From: Parietichytrium sp. I65-24A
Lineage: Eukaryota > Sar > Bigyra > Thraustochytrida > Thraustochytriidae
DNA length: 64,000 bases
Direction of reading: 5' to 3'
Assembly: GCA_012862575.1 (NCBI GenBank)
Contig: BLSF01000042.1
Location: forward strand, 186,001-250,000
The notes beneath the pieces are model-generated. The model searched no databases and had not been told where the DNA came from. It saw only the letters and a list, made by a program, of their open reading frames with translations. A program made the translations under genes and the position numbers. Below are positions 1-9,354 of this stretch, one piece after another (position 1 is the stretch's first letter; each line of letters begins with the position of its first letter).

Positions 1-341
1 CCTGGGTTCCGGCAGATGCAAGCCTGCCTATCGAACTCCACCTCTTGCCACCTCGACGAGGTTCTCGAGAAATCAACACATGTCCACATGTCCACAAATT
101 TACTCGACTTAAGTCGGCTTGTCTCCGCAAAAAAGAGTGAACTTGGACTCTCTGTCGGTCCTAACCATCCCAAAGTCTCGCGCTGTTGTCTCGCTCTCTA
201 TTCTGCGCAAGAACATCTATCTCCCATCGACACAAAGACTTCTCGAAACCTCTTCTTAGGCGGCTGTACACGAGTACCCTGTAACGTAACGGCTGTGTCG
301 CGAAGAGCCTCGGTGGAAACGTTTTCTACCGTTAGACGCAG
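1..341. other. 5' flank of the enolase-like gene
   Basis: Upstream DNA of the first gene. An open frame runs through this stretch and into the enolase-like gene in another frame, but its composition is not protein-like and I treat it as a shadow. No repeat, RNA gene or clear promoter motif is visible. Confidence 0.5.
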
Positions 342-1526
342 ATGTTGCGGCAAAGTCGCGGGGCCGCTCTGGCCGCGCAGTTCGCTGGAATATGTTCGCG
401 AGGAGGCGCGCTTAGAGGCGCCGGCGGCCAAAGATTCATGTCGTCCAGGATCACGGGTATTCAGGCGGACTATGCCCCCTCAACGGGGCACGTGAGCGTG
501 CAAGTCGACACTCATGATGGGCAGTTCTCAGCTCGCGTGGAGTCGCTGACTTCTCATCCGTGGGTAAAGTCTCGCACAGCTGCCGAGCTGGAGGACTCCG
601 TGGAGGAGCTGAACGGCGACCTGGGACGGGGGCTTATGGGCGTTGACCCCACGGACCAGTTTGGCATCGACGAGTTTGTCAAGCATAGGGTCGCGCAGGA
701 AGTCAGCCTGGCAATGTCGATTGCTGCTGTTCAAGCAGGTGCCGTGGCTGCAGAGTCTTCCTTGACCCCGTACTTGGCGAGCTTGACCAAGTGTGAGAGC
801 ATGAGGGTCCCGATGCCGATCTTTCATACATTGGCGAATGCAGTGGCTCTCATGCCGCTGGGAGCAGAGTCGCCAGCGGAGGCTTCTGGTATGGTGAAGA
901 AGTTCACGAGAGCCTATCGACAAAAGCTGAAGGGCAAGAAGGCGCAGCCGGAGCCGGTGGATCACGTCATGCGGAGGGTCTACGAGCTCATGATCGAGCA
1001 AGATCTTTTGGGTAAATTGGGATTAGCTATCATCTTGGACGAAGCCAATGCCAATAAGCGCAACCTGGACAAGATCGCCAATTGCGCGAAACATTATCCG
1101 GTGGCCATGATTGGTTACACGCAACCCCCTGGCGGGGATGAGAGCGGAGGGCTAGCTTACAACACGATGGCACTCGCAGAGAGCGTGAGTGATGTGCTGA
1201 TTTGTCCCATGGTTGAACTCGGCTACCAGAAGGAGCTTTGGGAAGACCCTCAAGGCTCGCATTATGTAAATAGCGCTGCTATTGATCTGTGTGAATTCTC
1301 GAATCTAACCGAGTTCTTTGCAGCTCTCGCCGAGATCAGATCGAGTCCAGAACGCCAGGACATTGTATTTCTTGGTAGAAGCGAACTCGACTCTGAATTC
1401 GTAACTAGGCTGTGCGCATCCCAGTCAGTCTCCGCGATGTACTTGGACGAGAAAGAAGTCGATATAGTTGGCATTGCTAAAGCGCTTTCAGCTACCCACG
1501 AGGAATTACTCGCTTTGAATCAATAG
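342..1526 (+). CDS. Enolase-like pseudoenzyme, probably mitochondrial
   Basis: A 394-aa single-exon protein. Residues 1-33 are Arg/Ala-rich without acidic residues and resemble a mitochondrial presequence. The rest follows the enolase layout at low identity: the N-terminal alpha/beta part (around 45-190), then a barrel-like part whose end (SNLTEFFAAL, about 320-330) matches the enolase region just after the catalytic lysine. The active site is gone. By eye alignment to yeast enolase, the Lys345 position is Asp315, the His373 position in the SHRS motif is Gly345 (FLGRS), the Lys396 position is not Lys, and the metal ligands Asp246 and Glu295 fall on Ala and Gly. The family makes phosphoenolpyruvate in glycolysis, but this copy should not. 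A structural or regulatory role is inferred. The start is chosen because the presequence begins at this ATG. It has no close neighbour on either side. Confidence 0.75.
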   Translation: MLRQSRGAALAAQFAGICSRGGALRGAGGQRFMSSRITGIQADYAPSTGHVSVQVDTHDGQFSARVESLTSHPWVKSRTAAELEDSVEELNGDLGRGLMGVDPTDQFGIDEFVKHRVAQEVSLAMSIAAVQAGAVAAESSLTPYLASLTKCESMRVPMPIFHTLANAVALMPLGAESPAEASGMVKKFTRAYRQKLKGKKAQPEPVDHVMRRVYELMIEQDLLGKLGLAIILDEANANKRNLDKIANCAKHYPVAMIGYTQPPGGDESGGLAYNTMALAESVSDVLICPMVELGYQKELWEDPQGSHYVNSAAIDLCEFSNLTEFFAALAEIRSSPERQDIVFLGRSELDSEFVTRLCASQSVSAMYLDEKEVDIVGIAKALSATHEELLALNQ

Positions 1527-3981
1527 ACACAAGTTCCAATGAACTTTATTTATTTTAAGTTCGTTTGTATAGCTTGGTTGGGGCAACAAGTCCCCATAAA
1601 TTTCCCCTCCAACGCTCTGCGCCGGGCCCGTCCCAACTTGACAACGGTGATGCTTGAGGGAACAAAATGAATAAATACTATTCCGAATTCTGGGCTTATC
1701 TCTCACTACCTGCCGCGAATATTCTCATATTTCAATATTCTACAATATAATCTGTGTCTTGTAACGCCTCATTCGCTAGGCGCCCCAGAGATGTGGCGAA
1801 ACAGAAGAGCGATTTCATACAGGACGCCGAATATTGATGACGTCGCAAGATCAGGCAATCTTGAGCGCATCTTGGAGCTGGGCAAGTGAAACAGATTTCA
1901 CCCGGCCCTTAGTGAAATCTCTACCAGAGCGAGTGGTCTCGCAACGTCTCCCATTGAGTCACGAGCGAGCTTCATCACCTTTTCTGCATTCACTCTTGCA
2001 CTTGAGAATCCTGGTCAGCACTCAGAAAGCTTACGTGCCATATTTTGAGCACGGAAGTTTTAGAATTCACAGAACAGAACCATTTGCCGCAGATGCCACG
2101 GACAAATAAAAAGGAGTTGATTCAATTTTCCCACTTCGCGATTTAGTGCGGCGTATGCAATTGGCGTCAACTTGCCTTAAGGTTTACAATAGCCGCACTG
2201 TACATGATGCGCGAAGGTCCTCCTCTCGCTTGCCGCTTTCCGGGAAATAGCGAGACCTCCTGCTCTAGGCTACTACTTCCTATCATCTAAATGGCTGTGA
2301 ATAAACTCATATCTTTTCTTTCAGATTTCAACCCAACTCTTTCTTCTCTCGAGTGCAATGTGCCATGGGATTTTTTAAATTAAAAAACATTCAAAGCAAA
2401 ATCTCACGTTCTGAACGTTCTGCCATACTCTGCCCAGTCCGTCATTCATTTATCAATGAAGAAATATCTGTTCCGCGTCGTGAAGAACTTGAAGTCTCCA
2501 TTTTGACCGTCTATCTATTGTAAGTAGCTTCGAGTGATGCACGCGGATGAGTGGATGACGAAATAAATTCGAGCTCCTGCGGGTTGAATGAGGGGGTGAG
2601 TGAGTGGGTGACAGACCGACACTCTTCGAAAAGCTCCCCTCTTCAGCTCAGCTTTCAGCTTTGAACTCTGAACTCTGAGCTCGAACGAGGGATGACGAGG
2701 GCGACAAAAGGTAGTAAAGAGAGTAAAGAGAGAAGACGAAAGTTCATATTACGAGAACGTTCCTCTGCAAAACTTCGTACTCTGAACCGCTCCCAACTAA
2801 ATAAGCGATCATTTTCATTCTCATTCTCATTTTCAGACCATCAATCAAAAACTAATCAAACTAAAAAAGAAAGAAAAAAAAGAGAAGCAGCGAAAGGGAG
2901 GAGGCAGCCAACCAATCGTAACGCTCACTAGTACCTACCTACTCTCCCTCGCCTTCATTACCGGTAGGAAGCGCTAATAACTAGCTACGCACTGCGAACA
3001 CCTTCACACTCCATAGCACGTCCTACTGCTAGCACGGAGCAGTAACTAACGGGTAATGATGAGAGTGTAAGTGCGTGACAGAGTTAGGCCGACCCTCATA
3101 ACCTAACTCCAAAAGGAACGGCGCTCTACCGTCCTAGACGTTAGATAGGGGTAAGTATTAGTAACGCGTGAGCGCGAGAAAGAAAGAGCATGGCGGCCAC
3201 GCACTCGTGACTCGGGGTCCGCCGTAGTGAATGTTATTGTATCTGCTAGGTAGTCCGCGGGAGAGGAGAGGGAGTAAGTAAGTGGTTTCCAACTTGCATG
3301 AAAGGCAAATTGATTTGATTTGACAAACTAATTTTCACATGTTTGTTCAATGAAAAGAATTTTAGAAGATCAGATTTCAGTGGTATGGGATTGATTGAAA
3401 TGTTCATTGGAAAAGGCTCTTCGCCTTGCGCAGAGACTCACTCGCACATGGGTACATGGGTGGTTTTAATGGTGGTCCTCGAGTATTGGGAAGAAAGGAG
3501 CTCGAGTTGCAACGACGCTCTCTGTGCTCTGTGCACTCTGTGCTCTGTCCTACACTCGCCTCTGCCAACTGTTTCTTTTACGCCGTACGACCTATACGAG
3601 TCAACGATAGGCTTCCTGCAGCGAGCGGTAGCCGCCCAAGGTCAGACAGCCTGCCACGTCTCATCTCGTGTCGTCCCGTCTCTTGAGGTTGTCGCCGAGT
3701 GAGTTGTGAGTTAGTTGTGGTCGAGCAGCCCAACTTATCTTCCATCGTCTATAATCCATCGTCCATCGCTCGTGGGCTACTGAGCTTGTGAGCTGTGTGC
3801 GTTGGCGTTCGCAGTCGCTTGTGTGTGTGGAGTGTGGAGTGTGGATAGGTTGGCGGTATCGTCGGTTCCTGCCGCTAAAGTTGCTGTTGTGGAGAGTCGG
3901 GCTCCTTGGGCGGGAGAAGCAAGTGGTGTTCGGTCGTCTGGAACTCACGAAAGGAAGAGCTGTCCGAGTTTTGCTGGGAGG
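1527..3981. other. Intergenic, no supported gene
   Basis: About 2.4 kb between two same-strand genes. The first 150 bp is AT-rich and holds an AATAAA-like element near 1668, probably the 3' end of the enolase-like gene. The remainder has only short frames of non-protein-like composition. There is a CATTCT-type repeat at about 2809-2836, a CTCTGTG-type repeat at 3518-3550 and GTGTGGA repeats near 3826-3845, the last two in the 5' flank of the next gene. Stretches near 2930-3140 are rich in short TAGTAC, GTACC and TAACTA words that recur in other gene-free stretches. Confidence 0.6.
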
Positions 3982-4884
3982 ATGGCGGGTGAGCCGTTGA
4001 CGCTGGTGGGCAGCTTTGTCAGGGGAGAGTTCAAGGAGAAGTATCAAAGGAACAACAAACGCGGCGGGCTGAAAAACTTGAGATGTTTTCCATCGTGCGG
4101 GGATAGCCACAAAGCCAGGGGGTTTTGTGGGAAACCGGTGGAGGTCAAGGTGGAAGGCCATGGGCTAGACTCGATAGCGAATGAGCTTGAGGTGTTCGTG
4201 TGTGCAGAGTTTCTGCCTGGGGCCAGTCAGCCCCGGTTCACACCCGGGCAACATGTCTCCAAGATGGACCTTATGCGAGTCAGACGGAGTTCGAGCAACC
4301 CTCTCGAGCCTCTATTAATAGCAGAGCCCAGCCAGATAGTGCGCATGCATGGCGGTCGATCCGCAGAGTGGAGGTTTGAAATTAACAGACAACGCAAAGG
4401 TTGGCATTACGGATGGGCTGCAAATAAGCATTCTTGCAACACTGAGCACGTGTTCCGAGTATATGTTCTTGTCAAGACAGATGCCAGAGATAACTTGTTA
4501 GAGTGCCACTCCTCCTTTGCTTCCCCATCCTTCGTGCTCTACTGCCGGCGGAGAAGGCGGTTTCTGAATGAATTCGATGAAGAAAATATTTCTTCGCCTG
4601 CAGGTGTCAAGAGAGAGCTGGAGGAGACAGAGCAGGATGCCGAGCAAGACCACCCCGCAAAGCGGCTCCAAAAGGCTGTTTCCTCGGGCCAGAGTAGCGA
4701 CAATGAGAGTGAAGCTTCGACGGTGGTCATGAGCAACATTCTCACTCCAACTACCTTAGAGAGCAAAGGTTCAAAAGCCCGCATACCAAAACTTGAGGGG
4801 TACTATGAGGCACCAGAAGATTTGCACGCTATGGCAAACTGCCTCATCAGCTTTGCTTCTATTGCAGCTGGCCAGTCAGTTTAG
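3982..4884 (+). CDS. Unrecognised basic protein, possible DNA-binding factor
   Basis: A 300-aa single-exon protein. I chose the ATG at 3982 because the frame upstream has no ATG and is poor in protein-like sequence; the context (AGG before ATG) is good. I do not recognise the family. Residues about 20-60 hold a basic patch and a CxxxC (CFPSC). The middle (about 55-190) is beta-rich, with a Trp-rich run at 140-155 (KGWHYGWAANK). It ends in a cluster of five arginines (YCRRRRR), which could be a nuclear-localisation or DNA-contact element. After residue 195 the chain is acidic and Ser-rich, like a disordered activation or phospho-region. The shape, an Ig-like beta domain closed by a basic strand plus an acidic tail, recalls p53/Rel-like transcription factors; that is inference. 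The gene converges on the dehydroquinate dehydratase, with 250 bp between stops. Confidence 0.6.
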   Translation: MAGEPLTLVGSFVRGEFKEKYQRNNKRGGLKNLRCFPSCGDSHKARGFCGKPVEVKVEGHGLDSIANELEVFVCAEFLPGASQPRFTPGQHVSKMDLMRVRRSSSNPLEPLLIAEPSQIVRMHGGRSAEWRFEINRQRKGWHYGWAANKHSCNTEHVFRVYVLVKTDARDNLLECHSSFASPSFVLYCRRRRRFLNEFDEENISSPAGVKRELEETEQDAEQDHPAKRLQKAVSSGQSSDNESEASTVVMSNILTPTTLESKGSKARIPKLEGYYEAPEDLHAMANCLISFASIAAGQSV

Positions 4885-5134
4885 CTCGGCCTCGGTAAGA
4901 AGAGATCACTTTGAAAATTGGTTATTGTAGTTAAAAATACGCTTCCATTGAAGTCCAAACCGCCGTTCATAACGATAAAACGCTCATAAAAGAATCGTTC
5001 GTTCATACAAAGCTTAGTCCTTTTCCCCTTTTCTTATACCACTCGCGCACCCTTCACATCATCAAGCCAGTCCAAACAACACACATGCCTCCACCTCGCG
5101 CAAGGCAAGAGTGGCCGTTTTGGAAACTGAGAAT

Positions 5135-5806
5135 TTATTTGGTCTCGTCCATTATACTTTGGATGCGGCGCATCTGATCCAGTGTGAGCTGCCCAGGCGC
5201 AGTCGCAGTAGCTGGATTCTCTGCCACGAATGTAAAAGCCGCTCCGAGGCTTGGCGCGGCCAGCCGAGTAATCTTGCCGAATTTACCCATTGCGAGAGCC
5301 ACGATATCCCTAGCGTCATTGTACAATGCAAGGACCCTGGCGCTATCTTGCAAGCTGTTCGCTTGCACTGCAATCTTGGCAATGTCTGCCCCGAACTTGA
5401 AACAGTTTTCCACAATCTCGCTCAAATCATCCGGGGTCTCGTCGTAATTATGGTACGAGATCACTACTTTGACGCCAGCGTCTTTCGCCATCTTCGCCAG
5501 TGGTTCTCTGTACTCCTCCGGCGCTTCGTACTCAATGTCCACCATCTCAACTTTGCCGGATTCAATCGCCTTTTCAAGAACACCGCGACGCATATCCGTG
5601 AACCCAGTTTCCTTCAGGTCTCTGCACGTCGCAATCTTCTTCCTGGGATGCTCCCACAGCTGGTTGACCTCTGCATCGCTCACACTCCCTTTGCCCGAAG
5701 CCAGCACCAGATCTGCGCGGACTTCCGCCATCTCATTCTCCTGGAGAGCGTCTAGCACGCGAAGACAACCGCTCAGCTCTTTCTCGGACACGCACACGCA
5801 CAGCAT
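5135..5806 (-). CDS. aroD: Type I 3-dehydroquinate dehydratase
   Basis: A 223-aa single-exon protein of full family length, intact. Type I enzymes remove water from 3-dehydroquinate to give 3-dehydroshikimate (third step of the shikimate pathway) through a Schiff base. The key residues are present: His119 in VVISYHNYDETP, the Schiff-base Lys144 in ADIAKIAVQA, plus Glu28, Arg62 and the acidic pair in VDIEYE (90-94). The chain begins directly at the first strand (MLCVCVSE), so there is no transit peptide and a cytosolic place is likely unless an unseen exon exists. It is a single-domain gene. In fungi and many protists this activity is part of the AROM pentafunctional protein, and in plants it is fused to shikimate dehydrogenase, so a lone gene is notable. 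It is divergent from the TPR-Aha1 gene. Confidence 0.92.
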   Translation of the reverse strand: MLCVCVSEKELSGCLRVLDALQENEMAEVRADLVLASGKGSVSDAEVNQLWEHPRKKIATCRDLKETGFTDMRRGVLEKAIESGKVEMVDIEYEAPEEYREPLAKMAKDAGVKVVISYHNYDETPDDLSEIVENCFKFGADIAKIAVQANSLQDSARVLALYNDARDIVALAMGKFGKITRLAAPSLGAAFTFVAENPATATAPGQLTLDQMRRIQSIMDETK

Positions 5807-6720
5807 CTTTCTCCTCGTCCGAGTATATCAAAGTCTTTCCTTAGCTCGTCCAGCCTGGTGATCTGTGCCTTTTCTTGACTTCTTAATCGCAAATTTGGGA
5901 CGGTCGTTGGGCACATACGTATGTATCGTCCGTTACGCACCAAAGTGTGCGCGACGTTGAAAATAAGTTTCAACCTTCCGATTGTTTCAATACTATCGTT
6001 TAAACTAAGCTGCACAGTATGTACGTGGGGTATTCAAGGGTTTAGACTAAGTAGGCGTAAGGGCCGTGGCAACTGTGCACGTCGGACACCTTTTCAGACA
6101 CATTGCTGACACATGGCTCTGTAATAAAAGCCGATTTCACCGACTCGTGTCAGCGCGAGCCGACAAAAAATGACGCCTTTGCGAAAGCGTTCCGCAGCGC
6201 AAGTTTTTCCAGAACGCTTCCACCGCGGACATCTCTAAACAAGCATTTACCTTTAACTAATAAACCAAAGTCTCAGAGGCACCCATTAGTGAATACTCTA
6301 TTCACACCAAGGAGAGAAGTGAGAGAGGAGACCACTTTTTTAAAGACCAAAGATCACCGCAGTAACCGCACTGACTTGAGGGGTTCACGGCATTCAGCAG
6401 TGTAACGGTCGTTCGTGCGTTGTGTTGTGTGGGCGTTGCGTTGTGTTGCGCTTGTGCGTGCTGCGAGTGCACTAGCCGTTTGTTTGGCTCTGAGCGTCTG
6501 AGAGAGAAGGTGACAGTGACGATTGCAGAAGTGAATAAATAGGTGGAACGGAGTAGTATTCAAGTTGACAAGTTGCTGTAGTGTACTCGAGTACTAGAGC
6601 TAGTTTGAGGAGCGAAGAGGTCTGGGAGAGCGATTTTGTCAAGTACTGGGAGGCTTGAAGAGCCGTGTTGTGTTGAAAGCCAAGTAAAGTTGAGGAGATT
6701 TGTATTTGTCAAAAGCGATA
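5807..6720. other. Divergent intergenic region
   Basis: 914 bp shared as upstream DNA by the dehydroquinate dehydratase (-) and the TPR-Aha1 gene (+), so it should hold both promoters. There is a G/T-rich stretch with repeated TTGTG and GTTGCG words at about 6410-6462 on the side of the + gene. No open frame here looks real and no clear TATA box stands out. Confidence 0.5.
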
Positions 6721-8280
6721 ATGTCGAGCATTGTGCGCGAGAATGGGGATGGAATGGAGGCGGCCGAAGCGCATAAGGCGCGGGGGAATACTCTGTTTGG
6801 GAGCGGGGAGCATGCTCTGGCCGCTGCCGAGTACCGCAGTGCCGCCAGTGTGCTCGAAAGTGAGTGCGTGGCTAGCTCGCTTGTGACGATGGAGATGATG
6901 GCTACAGTGCAACTCAACCTGGCGATGGCGCTTTTAAAGGGCGCGCAAGAGTGGTCCGACGCGGCTCGAGCAGCCACCGTAGCATTGGAGATCGTCAAAC
7001 CATTGTCCGAAGGCAAGATACCAGCCGCGCAAGATGCCGACGGCGAGGAGTCCGTGTCCAGCTCGGACAGTTCCCTAGAGGCCACGGGAGAAGCGGGCGA
7101 GGTGAAACCAAGCGTGGGAAATGCTAATGTGGAGATCAGCGCGGAAAAGCGCGAGAAGATGCAGCAGCTCCTGATCAAGGCTCTATTTCGCAGAGCTCAA
7201 GCAAATTACGGTCAGGGCGTCCTTGAGGCTGCCAAGACTGATCTAATGGAGCTGCTTCGACTTGATCGCTCGAACCGCGACGCTCTGCGGCTGTACGCTC
7301 AGCTCAAGCCGAAATTGCAGGCTGCTGCGGAAGAACAGCGTAAGCAATTTGCTGCAGCCTTTCAAAAGCAGTCCATGTATGGCGACCTTGAGGCGGAGAG
7401 AAAGCGTAAAATGCTTGCCAAGATCGAGCTTGAGCGCAAGCGTCGGGAGCAGTGGAAACTAGAAACCAGCGGAGATGCTGACGACGAGAGTACCGCCAGC
7501 ATGTCTTTCGAGGACTGGTGCAAGATGGACGACGAGCGCAAGGAAGAGCAGCGGAAGAAGGAGGAAGAAGAGGAGCGGGTGAGACAGCAACTCGAGAGGG
7601 AAGCAAGGCAGGCTGAGCAATTGCAGCAAAAGAGCAAGGTCGACGACGACGATGATATTGAGTTGGATGAAGATGAGCTCAAGGCTGTGCAAGAAGCACG
7701 CAATAAGGGCTACTGCTATTTCCGCACGACACACACAGATGAGGAGAAGGAGCTACTTGCCAAGGCCGCGCACTCTAAGCCCGCCAAGATCCAGACCACA
7801 AACTCTAGCTCTTCGACGAGCTCTTCGGCGTCTGCCTGGAATTCTGCAGGGACTACCTGGGAAGAACGGGATATTTCGGCTGCAGCAAAGGAAGAGCTCA
7901 AGTCTACTCTCAGTACGGTGGAATCTTCGGTAAAGCTGGAGAGCTTCCAGGTTGTCACGCGAGTGGACAAGGTGCATGAAGTGGAAGGCCACGCTCAGAT
8001 TGTGATCACACGAAACAAGCCAGCCCCCGTGTATGACCTCTCGGCGAAGCTGAAATGGGAGCAAACGATTACGGGCGCGGATTCTCAGTCATGGACCATT
8101 CGTGGCAAAGTGGAACTTCCTGATATCAGTACCGGCATGGACGATTTTGACATGAATCTCTCGATCACCAAGGCCGGCGCCGTAGAGTCGAAGGAGATTT
8201 CCGACAAGGCCCTGCAGGCCTTCAAGCGTCAGCTTCGTGCCGCTGTTAGAGCGAGCATTGAAGCCTTGGCAACCAAGTGA
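6721..8280 (+). CDS. TPR plus Aha1 N-domain Hsp90 co-chaperone
   Basis: A 519-aa single-exon protein, started at the first ATG (MSSIVREN, good context; upstream codons in frame hold no ATG). Residues about 10-200 form TPR-like helices: an N-terminal pair (AHKARGNTLFGSGEHALAAAEY) and another around ALFRRAQANYGQGVLEAAKTDL, as in Hsp90/Hsp70 TPR co-chaperones. Residues 200-320 are highly charged coiled coil. Residues about 370-519 match the Aha1 N-terminal domain: a Trp-containing lead (WEERDISAAAKEEL), the VEGHAQIVITRNK strand and YDLSAKLKWE. The Aha1 N-domain binds the Hsp90 middle domain and speeds its ATPase, while TPR domains bind the EEVD tail, so the two halves would grip one Hsp90 molecule; that joint action is inferred. 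No Aha1 C-terminal domain follows, as in yeast Hch1. The stop lies 81 bp from that of the WW gene on the other strand. Confidence 0.82.
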   Translation: MSSIVRENGDGMEAAEAHKARGNTLFGSGEHALAAAEYRSAASVLESECVASSLVTMEMMATVQLNLAMALLKGAQEWSDAARAATVALEIVKPLSEGKIPAAQDADGEESVSSSDSSLEATGEAGEVKPSVGNANVEISAEKREKMQQLLIKALFRRAQANYGQGVLEAAKTDLMELLRLDRSNRDALRLYAQLKPKLQAAAEEQRKQFAAAFQKQSMYGDLEAERKRKMLAKIELERKRREQWKLETSGDADDESTASMSFEDWCKMDDERKEEQRKKEEEEERVRQQLEREARQAEQLQQKSKVDDDDDIELDEDELKAVQEARNKGYCYFRTTHTDEEKELLAKAAHSKPAKIQTTNSSSSTSSSASAWNSAGTTWEERDISAAAKEELKSTLSTVESSVKLESFQVVTRVDKVHEVEGHAQIVITRNKPAPVYDLSAKLKWEQTITGADSQSWTIRGKVELPDISTGMDDFDMNLSITKAGAVESKEISDKALQAFKRQLRAAVRASIEALATK

Positions 8281-8361
8281 CTTTAGTAAAAACGTAACAC
8301 GACGATTTGTTCTGTATTTGCCTCTTCACACAGCCGTCCTTTTTCGGAGCGTAACTGCGTA

Positions 8362-9354
8362 TCATGTCGGCTTGGAAAAAACAGTCTCTCCAGTCTGTTT
8401 GCAGTACCAGCAAGGTTTCCCGGATGCAGGGTCCTTCGTTTTCATCCAAGTCTTCTTCGCTTGGGCGGCTAATGGCTTTGCTAAGGCACTCTTGGCGGGT
8501 TTGTTCTGCAGATCTGCTGGCGCCTCCGAGAGCTTTTCGCCGGTCTTGCGGTTGATGTAGCAGAGCTGCCGATTGATCGGGTCGCGGACAACGTCCCATT
8601 CTTTGTCTCGATTCTGCGCATGAGGCGCATGCGTGTGTGCCTGGTAAGGCAGAGCAGGGCCACCAGCCGCAGCTGCCGTTCTGGCCAAGTGCTGGCTCAG
8701 GGCGAACTGGACCTGTTCAAGCGGGGACATGTGCTTGACCTTTTTGGATGGATTGGGTCCTATCGCCTGCTGCTGCGGCGTCTGGCCCGCCCTCTCTTCA
8801 CCAAACTTCACATAGTACCCAGACTTTCCGCCGCGAGTATCAAACACATACCCTTCTTTGGTGCCATTTTCCGACTGAGCGGGTATGAACGAAGGCACGC
8901 GCTTCTTGGGGCACTCAAAGACGGTCTCTCCCCTGGCCTGATGAAACCAATAAGCGCGGCCAGTCTCTGGCTCTTCCAGTTTGACCCAACCTTCCTTAAC
9001 AATCTCATCTCCATTCATTGGCACTGCCACCATATCCACGAACCCGTCTCGGTCAACCTCTCTCGCCCGCTTTTGGCCGTGGTCTTGTGCCGGCTCATCA
9101 TCTTGCGCAAGCTCACTTGCACTCGCATTCGAGTTGGATTTACGCGCAAAGCCAACGGTTTTGTGAGTCGAATCTCCTCGGAGGCTCTTGTCCAACTTTG
9201 GAAAAGACGGCACCGTTCGCGTTTGCTGCTGCTGCTTTTCTCGCTCATGGCCAGCAAACTGTTTGCCTTTCTTCCATTGCTCCCAGTCTTGTTGCGTATC
9301 TGCCTTGCTCGTGGCTTTGGCCGCCACTTTGTCCACCTGATCGAAAGCTTCCAT
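8362..9354 (-). CDS. Three-WW-domain protein
   Basis: A 330-aa single-exon protein, started at the first ATG in frame (MEAFDQVD, GGAAAC context). It has one clear WW domain at about 121-150 (WVKLEEPETGRAYWFHQ, then ETVFECP), a weaker middle one near 258-285 (WDVVRDPINRQLCYINR) and a C-terminal one filling the last 30 residues (WMKTKDPASGKPCWYC, then ETVFSKP). The final Pro of the middle one is less typical. WW domains bind Pro-rich ligands; charged, Gln-rich linkers of this sort are common in pre-mRNA splicing WW proteins such as WBP4/FBP21 or Prp40, but no zinc finger or FF domain is visible. A nuclear RNA-processing role is therefore only a guess. A basic KKRVPSF run after the first WW and a KRAR run near residue 95 could serve nuclear import. 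Confidence 0.78.
   Translation of the reverse strand: MEAFDQVDKVAAKATSKADTQQDWEQWKKGKQFAGHEREKQQQQTRTVPSFPKLDKSLRGDSTHKTVGFARKSNSNASASELAQDDEPAQDHGQKRAREVDRDGFVDMVAVPMNGDEIVKEGWVKLEEPETGRAYWFHQARGETVFECPKKRVPSFIPAQSENGTKEGYVFDTRGGKSGYYVKFGEERAGQTPQQQAIGPNPSKKVKHMSPLEQVQFALSQHLARTAAAAGGPALPYQAHTHAPHAQNRDKEWDVVRDPINRQLCYINRKTGEKLSEAPADLQNKPAKSALAKPLAAQAKKTWMKTKDPASGKPCWYCKQTGETVFSKPT

Noticed and set aside
16-495. 159-codon frame overlapping the enolase-like start
   Set aside because: It shares DNA with a frame that has presequence and enolase pattern; composition is irregular.
1834-2109. 91-codon frame in the spacer after the enolase-like gene
   Set aside because: No domain, no good start context and no protein-like composition.
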